Shown here: positions 11,501 through 23,500 of the stretch, one piece after another | Layout: each line of letters starts with the position of its first letter | Numbering within the stretch: position 1 is the first letter of the stretch | Source: Phoronis australis | Taxonomy: Eukaryota > Phoronida > Phoronidae | Assembly: GCA_002633005.1 (NCBI GenBank) | Contig: NMRA01000028.1 | Location: 1,334,753-1,398,752 of the forward strand | Direction: 5' to 3' | Length of the DNA stretch: 64,000 nt | The notes under the pieces: generated by a model | What the model was told of the DNA's origin: nothing | The model's input: the letters and a program-made list of their open reading frames with translations, nothing else | The model's database searches: none | Translations under genes and position numbers: made by a program

Positions 11501-14500
11501 GACAATTTTTTGTGCAAAATGAGTGAAGGTGACGCCAATGTCTTGTTATGGCCAGATGTAATTTTCTACACAAAAACAACAGATTTCTCAAAACTGGGAG
11601 AGTGCCCTCTGTTTAATGAAGTAAGCAATTTAGCAGATGTTACTTGACAAAATTTCATTTGACTGAGTGGATGAGCTTTTAGATGTGAACATTTTAATGA
11701 TTACAACTAAAACAACTTGTTAACATATCAAGAGGCATGCTAGTTAAAAATTATTGCTTCAGTCAATGAAAAGAAATTAAAAAAACACTGTGTTGTGTAG
11801 AATTCAGACTATTGTTTTTCTGTTGACTTAAGTGACATTTGTTTATTTCCCTTGCTGCAGATGTTTGTAAATTTTTTGCAATAATTTTGATAATCATGAC
11901 AAAGACCACTATTTAATTACATAGCAAGTTATAATATCGTCCTATTTAGCATTTGTACAAATTCTTGACTATTTAACTAAATAGCATGTAACTGATAACA
12001 AAGGCAAAATCTCAACAATTTCTGACTAAAATAATTAGCATTTTTTTCAATTTTCAATGTCTTCTGACTTGGTTGTGAATGCCACCAAATTTTCAAAAAA
12101 TATTGCCCGTTGGTACCTATGGTACAGAACTTAAACACGATAAAACCTTATTATGCTGTTATAGATTTTTTACGAAGGGAATTGAGAAACAGAATTTAAC
12201 TTATACGCCATATAGAGTCCTATTTTATAGTAGCAAGTTTTCTCAACAAAAAGCTTGATATTTGTTGTTACTAAGGAGAGACTGTGTAATAAAGTTGTTG
12301 GAGACACATTGGTTTATTGACAGTGAAAATTATGATAGAGACTTGGGACATCTATTGAATCAGTAAAAAATGGCCATGGTTGACACTAATGAGTTAATAA
12401 GATGTCTGACATCTTGCATGCGGCATTGAGTGCACATGCTACCAAGCTTCCCATTGGATGAGCTAAATATGACAATTTTGTCAGATAAATAGTAATGTTA
12501 TTTAGCATATTGCATGGTATTTATCAATAGCATGCTATCAAATAGATAGCATGCTATTTAAATATAGCAAACTATTTCTCTATATCTAAAATTTACACTA
12601 AAACACAAAATAGCTTAAAATAGCTTTATAGAGGGTTTATACCGAGCTTGCTATATTGGTAAATAATGAATTAGTAATAAAGATCAAGAATTTGCAATAA
12701 ATTTTCAAATGGTACCCCATGCTGTGCTTCTTTTCATTTCTGCAATTTTGCATTCTACATGTAACAATCAGAAATGTTATTAAAATTAGCTGTGCTTCAA
12801 GGGATGTCACAACACGATAACAACAACGTGAAAGAACAGTCTCAAAATTGAATAATCGTTATGCATAACCTAGACCAGAATAATGCCCAAATAATTGCAA
12901 TATCCAGAAAAAACTGCTACGAGGTGTACTACTATGGATAATGTTTTATGTCAAATGCTTACATACTAAATTAAAATCAGTTTTTGGCCACAGTAAGATT
13001 AAAAACCGGATGATCGCCACACAAATAAAAAAGTTCATGTTAAAGCAACGTTTCGTCTATTCATTAGACATCATCAGAATCATATTCACAACAATTTAGG
13101 ACAACAAGTGCCAACATACAGCTCAGGTAACATCCATAAAGTTAAGTGAGAGATACAGGGAATATAGTCAGTAGCTGGTCTCACCATAGTTGCAGGGTCA
13201 CTGAGTTCTGCATGTTATTCAGAGAATCAATGGCATGCTGGTTCTGAATGGCCAATGCCTCTTTAATGTACAGTAACTCCTTATTAGGTTCTCTGCAGAT
13301 AATACTAACTGAGTTGGCTTGGTGATTTTTGCTAATACAATGCCTATATAAGTTACTTTTCTCTGAGGTGTGATGTTCTTTCAACCTGTCACAGAGGTGT
13401 CTCTGTGGGAGTCCGATGTAGAATTCCTTACAGCTGTCATATTCAACCTTATACACAACATAGCTCTTGTTCAATAAACGGATGGGTGACTTCAGTTTAC
13501 ACAGTATATTGGAAAGTTTCCGAAGAGGCCTGAACTGACTGATAGTTGTTGTCAGGCCTCTTCGAAAACTTTCCAATCTGCTGTGTAAACTCAAGTCACC
13601 CATCCCTTTACAACCAAAGTGCTTTCATGAACTTGAGGGCAGCTCCTGATGAACAAATTTTGTATTCACACTGCGTCTATGGAGCATGCTCAATATGGAT
13701 GGCAGCTTGCTACTCATAATGGCCACTAATGAATGTGATTAAATAGCTATGTCATACCATTGAATTAAAAAAGAGAAAATAACATGTAAACACCCGCAGT
13801 GATTCCCCCACAATGCATGCTTATTCCACTGTATATGCTTAGACCTCTTACTGCAAGTGTCTCACAAGACAGAACACTAAGTGCTACATTTCATTTCCCA
13901 TCTGCAGTTACAGTGAATGCTTCTCCCTGGTTGGGATTGCAACAGGCACATACTGAAGTACCTGGACTTATACGACTCGCTTCTTTTGTTTGGGATTAAG
14001 GAACAGAAATGTGTGTCAGTGATAACCACAGCCTACTTGTGGCAACATTGTTTCCATGACGATTTTAGACACTGCGGACTATAAGAACTAAGCCCGTCAT
14101 TGCACTTTTTCATTGTTTGAACAGCTAAGATCCATCAACCGCAACAGAAACAAGAGAAATAGCATGCATTTCAACTGCTGTTTCATTCTTATATGTCACA
14201 GCCTTCTTAGTGCAACCTGCCTATGCAACATAACTAGTGTACAAAACCACCCAGCAGAATGTAGTAAACTTTGAATGGGGAGCAAGGCATAAGCCATTAG
14301 AACGCACCTCAGGATGCAACTCCAGCCAAAGAGTAAACTAAAATGAAGCCAGTTTATGACAGACGCTAAAATGAGCGGTTTTCAAAAACATTTACTTACA
14401 ATTGAACAAGACTGACTTTTTCAGTTGCAAAATAACTGAGCATGCCCTGACAATGAAAAGTGGAAAACTAAAAACCGTTCACAGGACTGTGCATAGGCGA

Positions 14501-17500
14501 AGAGAAATAAGGAATATTGTAAGGAGAGCGAAAATAAACAGGTAAGACTGGCTTACCTTGAGCAGGAGTTGATATTTTGTTATCCTCTGTACAGGCTTTA
14601 ACAAGTAGGCACCAAGAGGTAGTTTGTGACCAAGGTTCTTCTGGCACGTCTTGAAGAATGGGTTGTGGTCCCCGACCTCACGTCTCAGTGCCTCCGAATA
14701 CGGCTTATTTTGACAGTACAGGCTGTAGATTTGAAACTGCTCTTTCTACAATACACAAGAAAAAAGTTTCAATTACGAGATTTTTAAACTTCAAAGTTTC
14801 ACAAGTTTTCGCTGCTGAACTGACAACGTCATGCTGCGTTGTGGAATCACTGATTGTCCTATCTTATGCTGTTTGAGTATCATTACTTCACCAAGTTTTG
14901 GCTTTCATTTGATGCAAATCGAGAGTGGACTCTACATTGAATTCTCAATATAATTGAAACTAAGAGGGATCTTTTCATGCAACACCCCCAATTTAAGGTC
15001 TAAGTCTCTAATGAATGAATTCAGGGCTCAGTTTTTAGTTATTACATTATAAGAAAATGCCATCAGTCAAAGCAGAGCTCATAATAAAGATAAAATTATA
15101 GAAAAATATTAGATCTGTGGCTAAAGAACAAATCCAATACGAAAAAGATTTAGGGGACTTCGTTGAGTCCCTATTTGGGACTGTTCCATGCAACCGGCCA
15201 CAGGATGCTTAGGAAAGCTAGACTCTACATAAAAATTTCAAAACATTAAATGCACAGTAGTCTTCAATTTTTATTATATTTCTTCTAATCGAAAATTCAC
15301 AAAATGCTGGAGCATTCCAAATTTTTACTGAAATTACTTCACAGCAGTCTGTTTTCTACACTTCCTTCAAATGAAAATTGCTGTTGAAATGTTAACAGAA
15401 GCATGATTTTGAAGAGATTTGGTTAAATTTACACCCCAAAATGGTGACTAACTGGAGTTTGAGCAGCGCATCTATCACATAATCAAATTCACATCCTAAT
15501 AAAGGTTAATTCAGTGCATCTCTCTAAGTATCTGGAAATAGGTGATAGCACTATAAAGAAAACCCATTACTTAGAGAGGTTATACTACGGTATGTTCACA
15601 TGAGTGCTGACACCTGTGGGCAGCAGGGAATAGTGAAAAGGCGGCTAAACGTACCCTCTGCACAAAACAGCTGCCAACAAGCTCCGGTCTGTCTTGATAA
15701 CTTTCAAGGTCCCGTAGAAACAGACTACAATATAATATAGAGTGCAACTTAAAATGAAAACCTCCTCAGTGCAGTTTAGAGCTTTGAAAAAATATCCAAC
15801 TGAAAACATGAGATACACATGTTCATCCTACTGCTCCATTGAAGACCTTTTACTTCAACACATCAATTGACTAAGATTCACCTGTTGCCAAAGTACTAAT
15901 TTTTAGCCTACATCAATTAATTAGTAAGTTAAAGACTTTGTATACGCCGTCACATTTCAGTTTTCATTTCGTCAACTTAAAGATCCATTTCAAAATCAAC
16001 TAGTGCAACATATGGAACATAATTCCCTAGAATGAACCAGTTCTCTCAAACTGACCCCGAAAGAACAACCGAACTGGCTCGGGTTTGTGTTAAAATGATT
16101 TGAAAGTATATGAATACTCACTCTCTGTGAAACTGGTAAATTTCCTGTAGGTTTCCAAACAGCGTGTCGATTCTCTTTGCTAACTTGTCTGGCATTAAAT
16201 GTAAGTTGGCGGGATTACTCATAGGCTCAATGTAGCCCTGAAAGTGTCAAGCAAGACTAATATCACATGTGAATCAAAACATTTCCTAATAACAAAGGAA
16301 CACCATTGTCAAGTAGTATCACAATCAAACTTTTTACAATTCGACAATTCTAAATTGATGAATAGCTGTAACTTACACATTCTAGACATGTGTGAGTTTC
16401 TTCAGGCTCTTAACCTTTCTGCTCTAATATCAAATGAAGTTAAGTGGATAAATAAGAAACGCTACAGCTGTGTACACCCATATCCATTGGGCTAGGCATA
16501 TAAACATGGAATAGGGCATTCAACAGCGACATTGTGACATGGTTATAGAAAGATATTGTTCAAGTGTCACACAATGCCAGTAACGTTAAGCCAAAGTCAC
16601 AGAGAAGTTTTAACATGAATACATCAAGTAATTCTTCACTGATGCAATCATTTCAGAACTCCGGATCATTCCGCCATGGCATTGCATTGTTAGGGAAGCG
16701 AACTCGCCATCAGAATCAGACCTAAGGAATCTGCCCCAAAACATGAACCATGGAAAACCAATGCTTTCACTTTAACTTACCCTAATTACACTTTCTAACT
16801 CCGACACATATACTCTTTCTGTCTCAATCAGTTCATTCATCACATGGCTGAAATCAAAATTACATGATTCTTAGAAGACATAACTTCTTGCAAAATAGAC
16901 AACCACAACTACAATTAGTTCTGATAAGATTGACGGAAGTTCCATTATTTATTTGAACAGGAATCATGCAGCTCTCGCAATGACATATAAAATTCACATT
17001 AAACGCCAAAATAAATATTGAGTTTAGAAATTATTCATATTATGCACATTGCTCATGTATCTAGCGCTCTTTTCAAATTGTGCAGTGAATCAGCCAATTG
17101 AGACAAACCTACCCTCGTTTTGCACTGAGCGTGTCCAATGATTGCTTCCTGGCTAAGGACACTGTGTCCGGTGACGATTGTGAGTGGTTCAAGTAAGGTG
17201 TAGGTGAACTATTACTGTCGCGCACAATCTGGATGACCTACAAAGGGATGAAACATGGTCAGTATATCATGGTCAATGACGTGTGTCTAGTAAGGGCTGT
17301 GAGTGGTTTAAGTAAGGTGTGGTGAAATGTCGGTATCATGCACACTTTGGGTAATAGGCACAGACATCAAAACACTGTCGGTAAATAAAGAATAGAAACA
17401 AAGGGTCCAGTGAACTCTGTGACAGAAGGCTATTTAAAAATACAGATACGATATGTCCCATGTCGTCTGAGTATTGAACTCATGAAATCAAGCACACAAG

Positions 17501-20500
17501 ACAAGAACCAAATGTGCTATACAAGACGAGTAACATAAAACAAGTTTGATAAGACATGGTTGGATTTAGGAGGGATGGGGGGCCTTCACCTCTCGGGACC
17601 CAACTAATTACAAAACAAAACTGAAACTGTCATGTAATTTTTTGTGGGCTAAGCAAAAATTTTCTCTTAGAAAATTGTAGCCGAGCTCCCTCTAGATCCA
17701 CCATTGTAAGCAGACTCCAGACAGACGTTTCATTGAATAACATGTTCAATGAGTAAACTGCCAAATGGCACCTGACCAATCTCAGTTCAGGTGAATTACA
17801 CTGGATGACCTTGTTCTGGGGTCAAGTTATTCTAGCAGTCCGGACATACAACATAGCTGTACTTGTAACAACGATGAATCAGCAACTAGAGGGATTTTCA
17901 AACCAAAAGGCGGTGACAAAGAAGAAAAAATGTAACATCATCCACAGACCATTAAGATTAAATGATTTCATTAATTTTCTGCCACTTAGGTTTCTATTTA
18001 AAAAATTAGACTTATATCAAAATCTATGTACTGATTTTACAAATACATGTTGCCATTGGTTACCAGGTATGATGCAACCAATAATGACTCAGAGATGAAG
18101 CTAGAATACTAAAACAAGAACATCAAGACACTCCCCATACATTCACTCCACACCTTTTTATTATCGTCCTCCTTTCTTCGTCTTTTCATGTCCATGTTGC
18201 CTAGTGACGTGCTCGACTTGGACGCCAGCCTGTTCACAAGATCAGTCGACAGTTTGGTTGACGTCTGCTCCGGCTGTACCAGTTGGATAGGGCGTGACGC
18301 CGGCACCGACAGACGACGTAGGCTGGCGCGTCGCTTTTCAAACATGTCATGCACCTCTTCCATTCTTTTCAAAACCTGCTGCACAGTTGTCTAAAAACAC
18401 ATAAACGCGTTGTATTAATAAAACATTCTCCACATTTATACGTTATCCAGCTACAGATAAAGTAAGTGTTCATAATTCAAGGTCATCTTTCTTTCAAGGT
18501 ATTGCGTAAAACATTAATATTCTAACTAAGCCCATTCAACACGACTAGAACTTTCATGCCCAGATACTATTGGTTTCAATATTCAGTGAGAATTATGAAA
18601 GCAACAGATTAGTTGAAACAGCCAAATTTTGAAAGGTTGGCCAACCTTTTTACTTTCACAAGCAAATTATTCCCTCGGAAATACTCCAGATGAACTTTGA
18701 CCTTTGACAATAAAGAAATTTGGAGACTGACTTTAGAGAATCTTTTTCAGATAGATTGAAAGTTAACACACTTGCAGATATCTGTGCAAAATTAAAGCAA
18801 GAAGGTACAACTGAGAGTTGAAATAAATGAAAAACAGAAAAACCAGTTTTCCTGCTGAGACAGAAGAGAGTTCAAAACTAGAACTGAAAATTTAATATGC
18901 TTCTCGATGCCGAATTTCATCAGCAAAATTGAAAGTTCAGGTTAATTCAAAATACAAACAGAGCTGACGCCTGGGTAACAATGTTGGGAAACGTTTTATG
19001 AAAAAGTACATAATTAGCACGGAGAATATTATTGTTGACACAAATAACCATGATGTCATTATTGTTAAGTATGCAGGAGTTCAAAACATGCGTCCAGGGA
19101 CTTCACACAGCTTAGACACACGCGACACTTGAGCAAAAAGTGAAGAGCTATTAAAATTTAGTGTAGAGACTGAAAAAAATACACGCAAATTCTTAGAATA
19201 TTGTTACTAATTACAAAGTATAAGACCTTCAGCCTGCTTAGTTTATCAAAACACAATAGTTACAGAGAATGAAAAGCCAGTTGTTTTTTCCAACTCTGAC
19301 AGCTGGAAGAATTCAGGAAGAAAATCAACAGAGGTGTACTCATGCAAGCGCATGTATTGTGAATGTTGAATGCGCTACCTTAGTATCTGGAGTCATTACT
19401 GTGTCAAACATCTGGCGGAACTCTCGTGGGTTGCTTAGATTAAGTTCCTTAGCCGTGGCTAAGAAGCCTTCCAAGTCCTTGAGAGCATTCTCAGCCCCCT
19501 CCCGGCTCTGAACTCGGTCGATTTGTTGTTGCGCCAGTAGATCCACTCCTGTGATGCACCACCTGTTGGCCTGTAGAAACATTACAGTGACTAAGGTTAG
19601 CATGCTGTCCAGTCAGTCTACAGTGAGTGTTTGGCTCCCACTGGTTCAAAAAAAGGTTTGACAAATTAAATACAATTAATCAACAAAACAATCAGCAGTT
19701 GGATTTTACTTAACATTTATGAAAATGTGCACTTGAGGACAGTATTAAGCAAACAAACACAGTAAAATTTGATTTGTTATTTCGCAAGCATAATTTAACA
19801 ATACGGTATGCTTTAAAGTAGATAACATAAATGCCCAGAAATCGACTTAAAGTTACATATTTACAACAGATGGCATCATGGATTACTAGATTGCCTTCTT
19901 CACTAGTCTGTAATGTTAAAATCAATTCTGAATCTACAGTTAGGTTCTTGTGCCGAGACCTATGTCTTTTAAGCTTTTAAAGATTTTGACTAGTAAATAA
20001 AAACAGATAACAAATCCAAATATCCACTGACATAAACCGTAAATGCAGAAACATTTGCCAGTTGTAGCGCGTTGTTTGAATTGCATCAAATACAAGTTTA
20101 CATACAAAATCAATATCCTGTTTCTGAGATTTGTTTATGTGTTTTTTTTTATTTGCAGTCATGATGAACTATCAAACCCACTACTTATGTGCAAATATTT
20201 TTCCAACATGTACAAAATACACGAGGATCAGGTTCAAATGGTCAGGCTGTCAACATGGGAGAATACAGTCAAAATTGGAAACAGAAAATAGCCCACTTTG
20301 TTTCATGTCACATGTCGGAAATAAGTGCTAGAATCTGACACCATTCTTCTTGACTTTTACACCATTTGTAATCATCACATTTTTACTTGACTGAATGAGC
20401 TGATAAAAGAGACTGTATTTAGAAACCCATGTCAGTGAGACCTCACACATGCCCAGTAGCAAAGCCCATCTTAATTGTTTTGACCCATTGTTAAACCCAG

Positions 20501-23500
20501 GGACAGGAAGACAGTTTTCAAACAACAACTGTTGGTGACGTTAACAACATGACAGGCGCCACCTGTGAGTTTTGAGGAAAATTACAAAGAATTTCACATC
20601 CCTTCCATAAATAGCTGCTTGAAAACAACAGCCCAATGTTGATTCCAGAAGTTGTAAAACAAATGACTATAATGATCCACATCAACAAGCCAGTGTATCA
20701 CAGCATGACGTAGGTAGATGTAATGAAGGGATCAGCTGACAGAATATAACCAATATTTCCTGTTGTTTTAGGTTAACACAGAAAACAAATGATGGTAGGG
20801 AAATTGAATAATGGACGACCTATTAAACAATTTTAGCCAATACAATTCACAAGACAGTGCACTGAGAAATGTAAGGGTAAAATGCAGGCTCAAACTTCCT
20901 CCGTGTTTATGTGTGTTTGTCTGAGACACCTTTACTGTACGCTACCAATAATTTTCATTAACTTGTTTGATAAAGGCGCAAGTGCTGCTTCATAAAAATA
21001 CAGCTGCACCCAATACCTGAATATTTGCTACTTCAGTACCATACAATTGAAGCTGCCTATTGCTACTTCAGTACCATACAAGTGAAACTGCCTGGTGACC
21101 AGCACAGGCTACTAAACCTTCTAGTATTCAGGATTGCTAAGGTTAACATTAAACAGTGGATAGATAACACCATATTGAAATGTGAGGGACAAATTAGCCA
21201 GAGTTGCATTCCCCTCTCCCAAAGGGCAATTCTTTTTTAAAAGGAAAAAGAAATTTTACAGAAGTGCAGTATCAAACCCATTAGTTCTGCAGTAGCATCT
21301 GAGTGCTCTGCCAAATCTCAAATGTCTAATTGCTTTAGTAACTTGCGCATATTTAAATGGTTAGGATACCAACCATGATTTCAGTGAATGTCTGGCAGAA
21401 AATGGTGAAAATGGACAATTTGCAATAAAATAACAAAAAACACAACTGACAGATTTTGTTCTATAGCTCTGGTCAGACCTAATAACTTAAAGTAGTCTAT
21501 CCCATCAAATAATAAGCCACTTTTTTCAGAAGTAAAGCAAATAATGTCCTTTAAACACATTATGAAACACAAACACTATGTCTCTGCTTCTCTTCTAAAT
21601 CTGACAACTCATCTCACCTTGTCTATTCGCTCGTGCAGATCTCTTGATTTGCCCAGCAACGCCTTCTTGTGTTCTAGCGTGTTCTCACACTGCTGACATA
21701 GTCTATTCAGTTCGGCGCACTTGGGCTTGATACTATCAACACCATAGAAGGCGCCAGCGACAAATTTTTCCCCCTTGTCCTGTAACTGTTGCGCACGAGT
21801 CAGGTCAGGCTGCAAAATACCATTACTTATAGTACAGTTATTAAAATGACAGGGAGCGCTCCCATACAACATGTTGGAAAGGAGTCTTTGGGGAATCGGA
21901 TGCTGCAAATTCCAACAATGCAGTGGAGCAAGGCACGCCCTGGTGGTGACAATCAGAACCAGTTCAGAAAACATAGCATCAAGTAGACAAAAATAAGAGC
22001 ACAACCCCAAAACTTACTTTCGCATCATATCCAGGTTCTCATTCATTTGCATACATTCATTAGTAAGACTGAACTCAGAGAAGGAGGAGACACCTTTGGG
22101 CATTGCTGGATTGTCTGCCAGTGAGGCAAGGATTCAAATCCGGTCTCGCAAATGAGAGTCCGGAGCTCAAAGTCTCAAACCAATGAGCCACGCAGCCTCC
22201 TCATGGCATCAAGTATAGCACCTGATTTTCAAGAGAATCCAATCAGCAATGTAGAAGAAATTATGTCTTGAAGTTACCCAAATTTGGACATTTTTCTCAG
22301 GTTCACCATAACTTTCAAATTAGTAGATTCTTCTCATCTCACTCTAGTCTACCTTCAATTGCCCTGCCGAGAAAGTGAAAAAAACAACTTGAATTTCTGT
22401 TTATTCTACCAGTGTCAGCCATTACAGAATAACCAGGAAGTTCCAGCCAAAGAATCATGGTTGACTGGTTGATTCGACATATTTTCAACAATGTGAAAAA
22501 GTGGTGATAAATCAGTTGATAGATAGAATTTTGAGGGACTACCAATCCACATTCACCTCATAGGACAGTAAGAGCAATACCGTAATGATATTTTAGCCTG
22601 CTAAACTAGGCGCAGGCAATAAAACTCTCTTCACTCCACATGTTTTCTACACCAGATGAGGTCAACTATAAAATGTGACCACCACACACATAAACAGTCT
22701 GACCACAAGATTGTTTCTATGACAACATAGGCAATGCTGATCAACAGTATGCCATACATAACAAGCAGGACCATTGGGTGGAAATATTGGCCCCACTCCC
22801 CTGCGAAAAGTATTTAAAAATCACACAAAATGTCCCATCAGACCCAAAAATTCTCATCCAGTGTTAAAAAATTAGAATCGCTTCTGAAAAAACATCAGCT
22901 TTGGCTCGGATGGGGTGGGGTTAATGGTGATGAGGGTATTTTTTCCCTCAGACAAAATCTGCTTTTCAGAAGGCAAAGGCACCTTTCTACTCAGGTGAGT
23001 TAGGGTCCTATAACAGACTCCATGGCCACACATGGGTAATCATACAGGGGAAATGAAGAGACTCTCTAACATGTATAACCATCTGGCTCAGAGGGATAAA
23101 TTACATAAACTAGCCATTTTTGTTCATTCCAATAACTGCATGTTGTGGAGTTATTTGAGCCCCAGGAGCACAACATAGCATGTGACTGAGCAGAACATTT
23201 AAGCAATATTTCACACTAAATATGAGGTGAAGACATGAATGTTGTATACACAATCTGAACTAGTACAGTAGACACATTCCTAACACATTATTGCCAACAT
23301 TCCAAACTGAAAAAGGACAACACACTGCAAGAAGAAAATGTTTGTCACAACACCCAGAAACATCATGCAAAAGATTTTTTTGATTTTTTCTGTTATGTAA
23401 TTTATTGTTTAGTTGAACTTGCGAAATGACAAGGGCAAATATGAGTAAAAAATGAAGAAAAGCACGAAGCATTAACACAATAGCCCGAGTATCTAAATTT

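Larger units (their letters stand above)
13041..13604 (-). mobile_element. Penelope-like retroelement remnant (3' end)
   Basis: Minus-strand block made of a GIY-YIG coding end (13181-13603), its 3' tail and a hammerhead-like motif at 13041-13075. A 5' inverted repeat is at 13481-13604. The reverse transcriptase part is missing, so this is a truncated, dead copy in the intron between exons 17 and 18, on the host gene's sense strand. Confidence 0.75.

Noticed and set aside
13799-13999. 66-codon plus-strand open frame after the retroelement
   Set aside because: No resemblance to reverse transcriptase or any other domain; not taken as more of the element.
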